Virus record (IMG/VR): IMGVR_UViG_3300027704_000008
Coordinates: 62,001 to 126,000 of that record
DNA: 64,000 bases
DNA from: a virus
Strand: one strand, 5' to 3'
This document shows, one piece after another, positions 33,043-40,746 of this stretch. The notes below the pieces were generated by a model that worked only from the letters and a program-made list of their open reading frames with translations, ran no database searches and had not been told where the DNA came from. The position numbers and the translations under genes were made by a program. The stretch's first letter is position 1, and each line of letters starts with the position of its first letter.

Positions 33043-33742
33043 GCACAAGCAGTTTGCTGCAGCGCACTCATACGCATCAGCCAACAACCTACATATTATT
33101 AGCGTGGGCGATGTGGTTGACTACGGCACAAATGCTGCCTCTACCATTACCCTCTCCAACATGCTACTACAACGTAGGGAAGCAACGTTCATAGAAGGTA
33201 ACCACGACAATAAAATATACAGATATCTTAAAGGGAACGATATTAAAGTGTCGTATGGTATGGCCCCTACAGTTGAGGCGCTTCGTGATGACACTATCAA
33301 GAATTCCTTTATCAACTTATACGACCATATGATGACTCATGTTGTTATAGGAAATACCCATATAACTCATGGAGCTTTCACGTCCTCATACTGGACAGAT
33401 GGTCCTGTTGGTAAAAAGTTTAACAGGTCGAGGTTATATGGAGAAGTGGATCCTGATAAGCCCACCATCCAATATAATGGTTTCAACTATCCGGCAAGGA
33501 CATACGATTGGGTTAACGATATACCTAAAGGTAAGACGGTTATTGTCGGACACGACATGAGTCCATTCAGTAGCGGCCACGACAACATAGATGGTGTGTT
33601 AACCACAGTGAACGCTCAAGGCGGCACGTCCATATTCACAGACACTGGGAGCGGTAAAGGTGGTTTTATCAGTGGTGTTGTAATCAATCGGAATGGGGAC
33701 GTGTTGGAAACTGTTAAGTTTAAAGATTGGAGCGATGGTTGA
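32954..33742 (+). CDS. Calcineurin-type metallophosphoesterase
   Basis: 262 residues. The five metal motifs are clear: LSDIHNE, VGDVVDYG, EGNHDNK, THITHGA and VGHDMSP. The order resembles polynucleotide 3'-phosphatases and protein phosphatases of the Pnkp/PrpE kind. AAGGAG lies 10 bases before ATG 32954. It could remove 3'-phosphates from nucleic acid or act on small phosphoesters; the substrate is open. Confidence 0.85.
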   Translation: MKTMTAGMMMSAGEPIAAPSFLVLSDIHNEHKQFAAAHSYASANNLHIISVGDVVDYGTNAASTITLSNMLLQRREATFIEGNHDNKIYRYLKGNDIKVSYGMAPTVEALRDDTIKNSFINLYDHMMTHVVIGNTHITHGAFTSSYWTDGPVGKKFNRSRLYGEVDPDKPTIQYNGFNYPARTYDWVNDIPKGKTVIVGHDMSPFSSGHDNIDGVLTTVNAQGGTSIFTDTGSGKGGFISGVVINRNGDVLETVKFKDWSDG

Positions 33743-33991
33743 ATGGATAGATTTATGATTACCTTTGGGGTTGGCCATAAAAGTAATTCTGGGGAAAACT
33801 TACAGCACGCCTATGTGATAATAGAGGCTAAGGATGACGAAGGTGCCCGCAGGCAAGCGTTCAATCTTAGGGGAGACCGTTGGTCAAACATCTACGCACT
33901 TCACTCATTGCAGTTTCTGGCTAAGAAGTGGAACCTAACTCAACTACAGCTGGACCAGGTGCAGCTAAGCGATAAGGAGCTGCAACGATGA
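33743..33991 (+). CDS. Small unknown protein
   Basis: 82 residues beginning right after the phosphoesterase stop. It contains ENLQHAYVIIEAKDDEGARRQAFNLRGDRWSNIYA, cited by HAYVIIEAKDDEGARRQAF and WSNIYA, a pattern I associate with small phage proteins of unknown role. The C-terminus is helical. Next gene overlaps by ATGA. Confidence 0.6.
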   Translation: MDRFMITFGVGHKSNSGENLQHAYVIIEAKDDEGARRQAFNLRGDRWSNIYALHSLQFLAKKWNLTQLQLDQVQLSDKELQR

Positions 33992-34134
33992 GCGGTTGGT
34001 TGGTAGCTTTGACCGGAGTGATATATTTTTACATATGTGCTGAGCAAGTGTACAAGGATAATGTTCCCATGGCAATATGTTACGCGGGATATGCTTTTGC
34101 TAATATAGGTTTATATCTTGCGGTCAGTAAATGA
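33988..34134 (+). CDS. 48-residue membrane peptide
   Basis: ATG 33988 overlaps the previous stop. Two hydrophobic stretches (WLVALTGVIYFYICA and MAICYAGYAFANIGLYLAV) suggest a small helical hairpin in the inner membrane. No family recognised. Confidence 0.6.
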   Translation: MSGWLVALTGVIYFYICAEQVYKDNVPMAICYAGYAFANIGLYLAVSK

Positions 34135-34138
34135 TATG

Positions 34139-34166
34139 TTGTCTTATTGCTATACTAGTGTATAAT
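34139..34166 (+). promoter_or_regulatory. Early promoter TTGTCT-N16-TATAAT
   Basis: TTGTCT at 34139-34144 and TATAAT at 34161-34166, 40 bases before the nuclease gene at 34206. Confidence 0.75.
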
Positions 34167-34205
34167 ACATAGTATAGATTTAATAAAATGTGCAAGTGAG
34201 TAATT

Positions 34206-34910
34206 ATGACATTTAATCACGTCCAGAAAGTTGAACTGAAACCTCTCGAGCGGGTTGAGGTTCATGGCGTTCGCCACTACTTGTCGGAAGGAACAGATCT
34301 CCAGCTGGCTGTTCCTTCCGTCACCACTGTTCTATCGTCACTGAATACTAGGTGGCTAGAACAATGGAAGAGTCGAGTCGGACATAAAGAAGCCGAACGA
34401 GTATCTCATCACGCGAGTACGCAAGGTACTTTGGTACACGAGGCCATAGAAGCTCATTGTGGTAATCAACCGCTACCTTCCATGATGCCTCTTGTGCAAC
34501 TTATGTTTAAGTCATTGCGGCAAATAGCAGACTCACATATTAATAATATTCACATGATCGAGGGGCAGATGTTGTCCCGCCATCTGAGGGTAGCCGGAAC
34601 AGTTGACATGATTGCCGAGTGGGATGGGATCTTGTCTGTAATCGATTGGAAGACCTCGGGCAAACCGAAGAAAGAAGAATGGGTGCACGATTACTTCAAG
34701 CAAGAAGCCGCCTACGCTGTTATGTATGAAGAAAATGGTGGACCTCCTGTTAGCCAATTAGTCACCGCTATAACTTGTAGTGACGGCAGCTCTCAGGTGT
34801 TCATCCAAAAGAGAGATGATTGGATTGGCGGTTTCATCGAAGCTAGAGACGCGTTTGAACAGCACATCTCGAATACAAATTTAAACACTGAAGCGGGTAT
34901 TATACTATGA
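34206..34910 (+). CDS. PD-(D/E)XK exonuclease (RecB/Cas4-like)
   Basis: 234 residues. GTLVHEAIEAH supplies the His/Glu motif, VAGTVDMIAEWDG the catalytic Asp, VIDWKTSGKPKK the D-x-K motif and YFKQEAAYAVMYEENG the QxxxY motif. These are the RecB/Cas4-type nuclease signatures. T4-like marine phages often have such an exonuclease among replication genes. It probably acts in DNA processing or degradation of host DNA. Confidence 0.88.
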   Translation: MTFNHVQKVELKPLERVEVHGVRHYLSEGTDLQLAVPSVTTVLSSLNTRWLEQWKSRVGHKEAERVSHHASTQGTLVHEAIEAHCGNQPLPSMMPLVQLMFKSLRQIADSHINNIHMIEGQMLSRHLRVAGTVDMIAEWDGILSVIDWKTSGKPKKEEWVHDYFKQEAAYAVMYEENGGPPVSQLVTAITCSDGSSQVFIQKRDDWIGGFIEARDAFEQHISNTNLNTEAGIIL

Positions 34911-35176
34911 GTAGAACATTTATCAAGAACGGATATGTATTTGTATATAGAAGCGATGATTATAGAGTCGAGGCTCTTGCCTCCGCAAGAAGTGGTAGTG
35001 GGTTTGAACTGGTTACAATGGCTGACACTGTTATTGATTTACAGACAGGCAACGTTATCAAAGATATCACTGGCGCCACCGCAGATGATTATCCAGAATC
35101 ATGGATAGATGATATGGAAAAGATACGATATGACGTTGTATCTGCCGCTATACAACAAAGGTTAAGCTCCCTCTGA
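34907..35176 (+). CDS. Small unknown protein after the nuclease
   Basis: 89 residues, coupled to the nuclease by ATGA. It contains RTFIKNGYVFVYRSDDYRVEALASARSG and an acidic second half. No family recognised. Confidence 0.6.
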   Translation: MSRTFIKNGYVFVYRSDDYRVEALASARSGSGFELVTMADTVIDLQTGNVIKDITGATADDYPESWIDDMEKIRYDVVSAAIQQRLSSL

Positions 35177-35233
35177 ACAAGCCACCTCTGATCGACGATG
35201 TAATCCATTGATTCTATTGGAATATATCAACTG

Positions 35234-35262
35234 TTGACTCCCCCAAGGAATTCCTCTATAAT
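35234..35262 (+). promoter_or_regulatory. Early promoter TTGACT-N17-TATAAT with TATTGAAT leader
   Basis: TTGACT at 35234-35239 and TATAAT at 35257-35262; five bases later TATTGAAT (35268-35275), a variant of the common leader. It drives the SWIM protein and thyX. Confidence 0.88.
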
Positions 35263-35294
35263 AGCCCTATTGAATCAATATATGGAGGTGCATT

Positions 35295-35642
35295 ATGGAA
35301 GTCATTCGTGAGATTACAAAGTGGGAAACGGACCAACCGAATCACACTTACCTGGTTGATGGTAATAAGATGTTAGGTTATATCAAGGTTGATACGACCG
35401 AGCCCATAATGATGAAAGCTCCTATCATGTTCGATAAAGCACGTCGTAAGTTCGAGGTCCTAATCACAGCAAAGGGATGTCGTAACAGTATGGCACCGTT
35501 CCCTATGATTAAACAAGAACCGGTGTCAGCCTCTATCAAAGAAGTAATAGGATCAAAGGGTCACACTTATTATGTCGACACTGTGAAAGGAACCTGTACC
35601 TGCCTAGGTAATAAGTTCAAAGGAACATGCAAGCATGTTTGA
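35295..35642 (+). CDS. SWIM zinc-finger protein
   Basis: 115 residues. The C-terminus, YYVDTVKGTCTCLGNKFKGTCKH, has the CxC...CxH pattern of SWIM zinc fingers, which bind nucleic acid or protein. The N-terminal 85 residues (ITKWETDQPNHTYLVDG and IMFDKARRKFEVL) are beta-rich. I have seen similar proteins in T4-like marine phages. The strong site TATGGAGGTGC precedes the ATG. Confidence 0.75.
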   Translation: MEVIREITKWETDQPNHTYLVDGNKMLGYIKVDTTEPIMMKAPIMFDKARRKFEVLITAKGCRNSMAPFPMIKQEPVSASIKEVIGSKGHTYYVDTVKGTCTCLGNKFKGTCKHV

Positions 35643-35650
35643 GGAGTAAT

Positions 35651-36328
35651 ATGATAGTAAGTTTAGTAAGCTATTCCCAGCCACCAAAGTCAACCGCCAC
35701 TCACAATATAGATCATAAGTCTCTCAAAGAGATGATCATATATTGTGCTAGAGTGAGCAATCCATCTAACCAGTCCTCCGCAGATACGGATGATCGTCTG
35801 TTAAAATATCTGGCAAATAATTCCCACTGGAGTCCATTCGAAATGGTCAATGTGTGCCTATACATTGAAACCACCAGGGACATAGCTCGACAGGTATTGC
35901 GGCATAGATCATTCTCATTTCAAGAGTTTTCTCAGCGTTACGCCAATCCCGTTTCCGAGTTTAAGTTTACATATAGGGACGCTAGGTTCCAGGACAAGAC
36001 CAATAGACAGAATAGCATCGAGATGGATCCTTCAGACCCTATTCAAAGAGCGTTGAACGAAACTTTCCGTATGAAACAAGCTGAGCATATTCGTAATGCC
36101 AAAGACATATACAAATGGGCATTGGACAATGGCATAGCTAAGGAACAGGCTCGAGTTGTGCTACCTGAAGGTAATACGACTAGTAGAATGTATATGAATG
36201 GAACATTGCGAAGTTGGCTTCATTACATTGAGCTACGGGAAGGTAATGGTACTCAATTAGAGCACATGATGATAGCGAAACAGTGCGCCAAGGTAATCCA
36301 TGATGTATTTCCGGTTGACTTTATATAA
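35651..36328 (+). CDS. thyX: Flavin-dependent thymidylate synthase ThyX
   Basis: Makes dTMP from dUMP using FAD and methylene-tetrahydrofolate. It has 225 residues from ATG 35651, preceded by GAGGAG at 35641-35646; the ATG at 35627 lies inside the previous gene. The ThyX signature appears as RHRSFSFQEFSQRY. VVLPEGNTTSRMYMNGTLRSWLHYIELR is also typical (cited by VVLPEGNTTS and LRSWLHYIELR). It uses the product of the dCMP deaminase. Confidence 0.96.
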   Translation: MIVSLVSYSQPPKSTATHNIDHKSLKEMIIYCARVSNPSNQSSADTDDRLLKYLANNSHWSPFEMVNVCLYIETTRDIARQVLRHRSFSFQEFSQRYANPVSEFKFTYRDARFQDKTNRQNSIEMDPSDPIQRALNETFRMKQAEHIRNAKDIYKWALDNGIAKEQARVVLPEGNTTSRMYMNGTLRSWLHYIELREGNGTQLEHMMIAKQCAKVIHDVFPVDFI

Positions 36329-36343
36329 TAGCTCATGTATAAT
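36315..36343 (+). promoter_or_regulatory. Early promoter TTGACT-N17-TATAAT overlapping the thyX end
   Basis: TTGACT at 36315-36320 lies in the last codons of thyX and TATAAT at 36338-36343 follows with a 17-base spacer. It would drive the T-fold, HTH and DpdA-like genes. Confidence 0.87.
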
Positions 36344-36370
36344 ATACCATTATTAAGGGATAATTTAGTT

Positions 36371-36742
36371 ATGGAAAAGTCTATTTGGGTTACCTTTCAA
36401 AAAGAAGGCATACATTGCTATCCGGATGCTCCCACTGGAGTGGAGTTCTTGAAGCACCCACACCGTCATATGTTTCACTTCCGTGTTGAAGTTGAGGTAT
36501 TCCATGACGATAGAGATATTGAGTTCATCTTATTCAAGAGAGAACTTGAACAGCAATTCGATGGAGGACAGATGGATCATAAAAGCTGTGAGATGTTGGC
36601 AGTGGATGTGATCAATTATGTCAACCGCGAATATCCATACCGATGGATCACCGCAACGGTATCCGAGGATGGGGAAAATGGAGGAACAGTACGATTCGTT
36701 CCAAAATCACATTATGTAGAAACGAAAGGAAACATTGAATGA
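36371..36742 (+). CDS. T-fold-like protein, possible QueD paralogue
   Basis: 123 residues from ATG 36371 behind AAGGGA; an ATG at 36335 would sit across the promoter. LKHPHRHMFHFRVEVEVFH recalls the His strand of 6-pyruvoyl-tetrahydropterin-synthase-type enzymes, SCEMLAVDVINYV the following helix, and VSEDGENGGTVRF the terminal strand. The family is common in phages, often near thyX. It may be a divergent T-fold enzyme; activity is unknown. Confidence 0.65.
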   Translation: MEKSIWVTFQKEGIHCYPDAPTGVEFLKHPHRHMFHFRVEVEVFHDDRDIEFILFKRELEQQFDGGQMDHKSCEMLAVDVINYVNREYPYRWITATVSEDGENGGTVRFVPKSHYVETKGNIE

Positions 36743-36936
36743 ATATGAAAGATAATATACTCAGCATGCTGAGTCGAGGTACCCTGCGTACAAACTATGA
36801 TATGGCAATCGAGCTGGGAACAACTGAAGCAACCATCCGCGCTCGGATCAGTGATCTTCGTTTAGAAGGCGAGCCGCTACAAGCTGCGAAGATTCGCGAC
36901 GTCACATATCGCAAAGCTTGGATGCTGGCTGCATGA
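36739..36936 (+). CDS. Small winged-helix-like DNA-binding protein
   Basis: 65 residues, coupled to the previous gene. NILSMLSRGTLRTNYDMAIELGTTEATIRARISDLRLEG, cited by ILSMLSRG and TTEATIRARISDLRLEG, is a helix-turn-helix with recognition helix ATIRARISDL, like phage winged-helix proteins. It could bind DNA at its own operon, upstream of the DpdA-like gene. Confidence 0.7.
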   Translation: MNMKDNILSMLSRGTLRTNYDMAIELGTTEATIRARISDLRLEGEPLQAAKIRDVTYRKAWMLAA

Positions 36937-37757
36937 CAGCTTTTTGTCATATTAGCCCAACGGAATTCCTTCCTCTGTTTAGCAGAGGGAGGAAGTCTCA
37001 TCTAATATTAGCGCATCTGGTTGAGCAGGATGATGCATATGCCACTTTCTTTAAAAATGAGACGGGGCTAAAGATTTTAGATAACAGCGCATTTGAAATG
37101 TATAAGCAGGGTCGAGAGATGTACGATCCTTCCAAGCTATTGGAAATGGCTAAACGTGTTGAAGCCAACTACATTGTGATGACGGACTATCCTGGCAAGC
37201 CTTCATCAAAGGGTATCAAGATAGCTCAACAGCAAGCCAGTATCTTCAAGGATGCGGGATTTGGGACATTCTTTGTTCCACAATCGAAGGTCGGTGACCT
37301 CGACGACTTGATATCAGCTTATATGTGGGCAGCTCAAGCACCAGAAGTAGGATACATAGGGTTTAGTATCCTGGGTATCCCTAATGCCTATGGCGTCGAA
37401 AAGAAGAACAAACTACAAAGATTCAATGCCCGCTGGAAGTTCTTGCAAGAGTTGGACAAGACGGAATTCTGGAGATTGGCTAAGGGTAAGAAAATGCATC
37501 TGTTGGGAATGGTAGACGGCCCCAACGAGATTGCTCTATTGCGCCCATGGTTATCCAAATTCCTGACATGGGATAGTAGCGCAGCAATTTGGGCTGGATT
37601 GAACGGTGTATCGTTTGACGAATCCCCAACAGGATTAATCAACGGAAAGTTTGAGACTGAAGTTGACTTCGGGTATAATGTGTGGGATAGTAACATCTCA
37701 ACAGCAATGGATAATGTTAAGGTCATAGATAAATTATGTCGAGAGAACACCGAATAA
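36933..37757 (+). CDS. DpdA-like (TGT-fold) 7-deazaguanine DNA transglycosylase, probable
   Basis: 274 residues from ATG 36933, which overlaps the previous stop. GLKILDNSAFEMYKQG matches the position of the active-site Asp loop in tRNA-guanine transglycosylases, YIVMTDYPGKPSS the next barrel strand, VGYIGFSILGIPNAYG the following, and HLLGMVDGPNE with TWDSSAAIWAGLNG the region with the second Asp. Phage enzymes of this size (DpdA) insert deazaguanine bases into DNA. With queD, queE and folE present this is the likeliest role, though a direct family match needs a search. Confidence 0.65.
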   Translation: MTAFCHISPTEFLPLFSRGRKSHLILAHLVEQDDAYATFFKNETGLKILDNSAFEMYKQGREMYDPSKLLEMAKRVEANYIVMTDYPGKPSSKGIKIAQQQASIFKDAGFGTFFVPQSKVGDLDDLISAYMWAAQAPEVGYIGFSILGIPNAYGVEKKNKLQRFNARWKFLQELDKTEFWRLAKGKKMHLLGMVDGPNEIALLRPWLSKFLTWDSSAAIWAGLNGVSFDESPTGLINGKFETEVDFGYNVWDSNISTAMDNVKVIDKLCRENTE

Positions 37758-38098
37758 GCAAAGAGCACTTTCTTCAGGGTCCCGATAGTACCATGAAACA
37801 AAAGTCCTACAGAGTGACCACTAAGATGAAGTACAAGTATAATGAGGATAAGTATATAGCTGAAGCTCTCGAGTACATATCGTCTACGTATGGGGAGCAT
37901 TATGTCGGAGAGGATCAGAGTAAAACTCAGGTCGTCGATCTGTGGGAGTCTCTAGGAAGTCTTGACACCACAGCACGAGATACTGGAATCAAATACTTAG
38001 CTCGTTACGGGCGCAAGGGTGGCCATAACAAAAAGGACTTAATGAAGGCAATCCATTACACAATATTATTGTGGCATGCAACCGCGGACAAAGAATGA
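37736..38098 (+). CDS. Conserved phage protein, DUF3310-like C-terminus
   Basis: 120 residues if started at ATG 37736, or 101 from ATG 37793, which lies outside the previous gene. TGIKYLARYGRKGGHNKKDLMKAIHYTILLW, cited by IKYLARYGRKGG and KKDLMKAIHYTILL, fits the helical pattern of DUF3310-type phage proteins; QVVDLWESLG is also common in cyanophage versions. Function unknown. Confidence 0.7.
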   Translation: MSREHRISKEHFLQGPDSTMKQKSYRVTTKMKYKYNEDKYIAEALEYISSTYGEHYVGEDQSKTQVVDLWESLGSLDTTARDTGIKYLARYGRKGGHNKKDLMKAIHYTILLWHATADKE

Positions 38099-38140
38099 GT
38101 ATAAAATCCAACCCGAAAGGGTTCATAAAGGAATGAAGTA

Positions 38141-38434
38141 ATGAAAAAAGGTGATGTGGTAACATTAGTGACAATGGCGGGCGAGATTATAGGACGAGTA
38201 GCCGAGTCTGATTACGAGACAATTACTCTGACGAGCCCACGTCTATTCGTGCAAAAAGCAGAGGGTTCAGGTTTTGCAGCAGGCATTTGCATGACCGGTG
38301 TTGGCTATCCGGCAGAGTTGGTCTTTCGCCAGAACCAAATATTGTCTGTAGTACCTACGGATGATGTCCTGATCGAAGATTGGGCGGCGGCGACATCTGA
38401 TGCGGGGCCAGCGATATCAGAGATTGCACTATAA
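38141..38434 (+). CDS. Sm-like small barrel protein, probable
   Basis: 97 residues. The start MKKGDVVTLVTMAGEIIGRVAES and TITLTSPRLFV have the strand layout of Lsm/Hfq-like barrels seen in some T4-like phages, and recall the protein at 13621. The acidic C-terminus follows. A role in RNA binding is an inference. Confidence 0.55.
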   Translation: MKKGDVVTLVTMAGEIIGRVAESDYETITLTSPRLFVQKAEGSGFAAGICMTGVGYPAELVFRQNQILSVVPTDDVLIEDWAAATSDAGPAISEIAL

Positions 38435-38952
38435 TGAGCATGAAACATATAATGGGACCAAACTCAGAATCGTCCTTGACGAATGTTCAAGACGGGGACA
38501 TTCAACCTAACGCATGCGACCTAAGGATTGCTGATGTGTTCAAGATTAATCATCAGGTAACTTTTGTGCTTGATGAAGATGGCAAGCAGCATAGAGGGTC
38601 AGAGAGGGTGTTGGCTGACGACGAAGGATACTATGTGTTCGAGGCCGGACAGTCTTACGAAGTGATTATGGAAAATGTTATCTATGTTGCTCAGGGCGAA
38701 GCCGGATGGGTTATTACTCGAAGCACTCTGAACCGCAATGGTTTATTCTTGACGAGCGGCCTATACGATTCTGGTTATAATGGAATGATGGCTGGCGTGT
38801 TGCACAACACAAGCGGTAAGGCTCGTATCAAGAAGGGAACCCGCATTGGTCAGTATCTGTCGTTTGATGCCGAAGCGTTGCACAACTATGACGGAGATTA
38901 TGGTTTAGCCAAGGACCACGATACCAAATACAAATCAGGGGGTACAATATAG
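38434..38952 (+). CDS. dCTP deaminase/dUTPase-family protein
   Basis: Nucleotide hydrolase of the trimeric dUTPase/Dcd fold. It has 172 residues. GDIQPNACDLRIADVF is the conserved N-terminal block, WVITRSTLNRNGLFLTSGLYDSGYNG the central active-site block (cited by ITRSTLNRNGL and GLYDSGYNG), and KGTRIGQYLSFDA the last one. It likely supplies dUMP for ThyX or removes dUTP. Whether it deaminates dCTP or hydrolyses dUTP cannot be told here. Confidence 0.85.
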   Translation: MSMKHIMGPNSESSLTNVQDGDIQPNACDLRIADVFKINHQVTFVLDEDGKQHRGSERVLADDEGYYVFEAGQSYEVIMENVIYVAQGEAGWVITRSTLNRNGLFLTSGLYDSGYNGMMAGVLHNTSGKARIKKGTRIGQYLSFDAEALHNYDGDYGLAKDHDTKYKSGGTI

Positions 38953-38969
38953 TGTGAGATGAAATAACG

Positions 38970-38998
38970 TTGACTCCCAACTTGATGTATGTGATAAT
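38970..38998 (+). promoter_or_regulatory. Early promoter TTGACT-N17-GATAAT
   Basis: TTGACT at 38970-38975 and GATAAT at 38993-38998 with a 17-base spacer, 29 bases before the start at 39028. Confidence 0.82.
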
Positions 38999-39027
38999 GG
39001 TATCTGAAATTAATAGGAGTGTTCATA

Positions 39028-39318
39028 GTGATATATACCAGCCAATCTCACGACTTCCATGGCCGCAAGCGTAAAAAACCTAAAGTAAAAGGTACATTAT
39101 ACAAGCGGATGGCAACCCCAAGTTTTAATCCGATGACGAAGCCCCTATATAATTATCGTAACGACGACAAACAGTTTCCTTCTGCTCCGGATGGGATTGG
39201 AGCTGTTGCTTCTGCTCCCGAGGCTAAACGGGTGGAAGGATATACCGTTGCTATTGGATATAATAAAGGAGGTTATCAGGTTATCCCTGATAACGAAATA
39301 AAATACATCGGAAAATAG
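39028..39318 (+). CDS. Small basic unknown protein
   Basis: 96 residues from GTG 39028, which is 8 bases behind AGGAG; the GTG at 39019 overlaps that site. The first 35 residues are very basic (FHGRKRKKPKVKGTLYKRM). YTVAIGYNKGGYQVIPDNEIKYIGK, cited by YTVAIGYNKGGYQVI, forms the C-terminus. I recall similar proteins in phages but no function. Confidence 0.6.
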   Translation: MIYTSQSHDFHGRKRKKPKVKGTLYKRMATPSFNPMTKPLYNYRNDDKQFPSAPDGIGAVASAPEAKRVEGYTVAIGYNKGGYQVIPDNEIKYIGK

Positions 39319-39343
39319 ATAGGCGTATGGAGACGCCGGCAAA

Positions 39344-39508
39344 ATGGAAACACCATTCAGGGAAGAATCGATTGATGGCGGCAGTGATTCAGATTGTATG
39401 TTACTACTGTATTCTGTGGTTAGACAAATAACCGATGAATTATTAGACAAGTGCAACACAAGTGTTACTGACGAGCTTGCTAGAGATAAGGAGCGTCATG
39501 AAAATTAG
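39344..39508 (+). CDS. 54-residue acidic protein
   Basis: ATG 39344 to TAG 39508. The product is acidic and helical (ESIDGGSDSDCMLLLYSVVRQITDELL, cited by DSDCMLLLYSVVRQITDEL). It overlaps the next gene by 11 bases. Only a weak ribosome-binding site is seen, so it is tentative. Confidence 0.45.
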   Translation: METPFREESIDGGSDSDCMLLLYSVVRQITDELLDKCNTSVTDELARDKERHEN

Positions 39509-40079
39509 TGTTGTGGGGAACGCCGCGAGTCTATTTGATAAATTTAACGGTCATATCATTGACTCAGCTGACATGGTAGTTAGATTTAATGGAGGTGTTA
39601 TTGATCATCCCCAGTGTCAGGGATCCAAAACCACCCACCTGGCGTTTTCTATGGAGATGTTTCGGAATAAAGCGAATTTCGGTAAGGTGGTTTACTGGAA
39701 TACAAACGATCCAGACCTAGGCTTCCATGATGTGCGGGAAAAGCTACGTGATAAACTTAAAGCAGACCCATCCATTGGTATACTGGTATTGGAAAGAATC
39801 AAAGATGTATATCCCGATGCCATCGTACAACTTTTTGGTTTTGATTGGAAGCAAACTCACAGCTGGTATCCCCACGCCATAAAGATTGAAGAGCGAGGAC
39901 AGCTTCGTATCAGCCAACATACACGGAAGCCAATTCACCGCGACCGGTACGGTAAGGCAATTCCTGGACCATTGGAAAACGATTCCGCCTCTGAGAGGCA
40001 CAGAGGTCACAACTTTATAAGTGAAAAGCGATATTGTTTGGAACTTATCGACACTCATGGGTGGGTGATATATAAATGA
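39498..40079 (+). CDS. Glycosyltransferase family 29 (sialyltransferase-like)
   Basis: 193 residues from ATG 39498, preceded by TAAGGAG; the upstream start at 39462 is inside the previous gene. VVGNAASLFDKFNGHIIDSAD followed by VVRFNGG is the L sialylmotif of GT29, GSKTTHLAFSM follows, and the C-terminal HNFISEKRYCLELIDTHGW fits the VS motif. Typical GT29 enzymes use CMP-sialic acid; phage versions may glycosylate phage or host surface molecules. Confidence 0.8.
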   Translation: MKISVVGNAASLFDKFNGHIIDSADMVVRFNGGVIDHPQCQGSKTTHLAFSMEMFRNKANFGKVVYWNTNDPDLGFHDVREKLRDKLKADPSIGILVLERIKDVYPDAIVQLFGFDWKQTHSWYPHAIKIEERGQLRISQHTRKPIHRDRYGKAIPGPLENDSASERHRGHNFISEKRYCLELIDTHGWVIYK

Positions 40080-40115
40080 CAAGATAATTCCCTGTAAAAT
40101 CAATAAGTTACTCTG

Positions 40116-40144
40116 TTGACTTCATCCCGCAATTATAGTATAAT
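40116..40144 (+). promoter_or_regulatory. Early promoter TTGACT-N17-TATAAT
   Basis: TTGACT at 40116-40121 and TATAAT at 40139-40144, 26 bases before the GTG start of the esterase, with CATTCAAAT at the expected transcription start. Confidence 0.88.
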
Positions 40145-40170
40145 ATACATTCAAATGACGGGAGGTTACA

Positions 40171-40746
40171 GTGAAGATTGGTTATTTACATGGGTATGCT
40201 AGTTACTATGATAGTGAAAACATCAAGGTCAAGTCCCTTTCTAAGTTAGGTGAAGTCGTAGGATTAAACATTAATTATAATGCCGGTAATAATGTTATCG
40301 ACATGGTTTGTAAGTGGTCGATCGAACAACGCCTTGATCTAATAGTCGGATGCTCGATGGGAGGTTGGTTAGCTTCTCATGTTGGTGCCGCTTTGGGTGT
40401 TCCGAGCGTCATGCTCAACCCAGCTTTGTCTCCAAGCGCATGTTTGAGAAAATACCTCGATATTCCTGATGGTCAATTTGACTACGGTGGATATCCCATG
40501 GAATCGATTGATCCTAACGGACTCAGTTCCTACCTGGATATTAATAAAAGTGGTTTCGGACTTGTATTGCTTGAAACTGGTGATCAAGTGTTTTGGTATG
40601 AGGACTCTAAATCAGAACTAGATAAATACTATGAAGTAATTGTGATACCTGGAGGATCTCATAGGTTTGAGAGCCTTGACGATCAACTGGATCACATAAG
40701 CAAACACGTAGAATTATCGGAGCTTATATACGGTGTTGACCCTTAA
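40171..40746 (+). CDS. YqiA-like alpha/beta-hydrolase (esterase)
   Basis: 191 residues starting GTG behind GGGAGG. YLHGYASYYDSENIK is the oxyanion-hole region, VGCSMGGWLAS the nucleophile elbow (Ser near residue 62), LETGDQVFWYEDS contributes the Asp and GGSHRF the His. This is the UPF0227/YqiA esterase type. Substrate unknown. Confidence 0.85.
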   Translation: MKIGYLHGYASYYDSENIKVKSLSKLGEVVGLNINYNAGNNVIDMVCKWSIEQRLDLIVGCSMGGWLASHVGAALGVPSVMLNPALSPSACLRKYLDIPDGQFDYGGYPMESIDPNGLSSYLDINKSGFGLVLLETGDQVFWYEDSKSELDKYYEVIVIPGGSHRFESLDDQLDHISKHVELSELIYGVDP

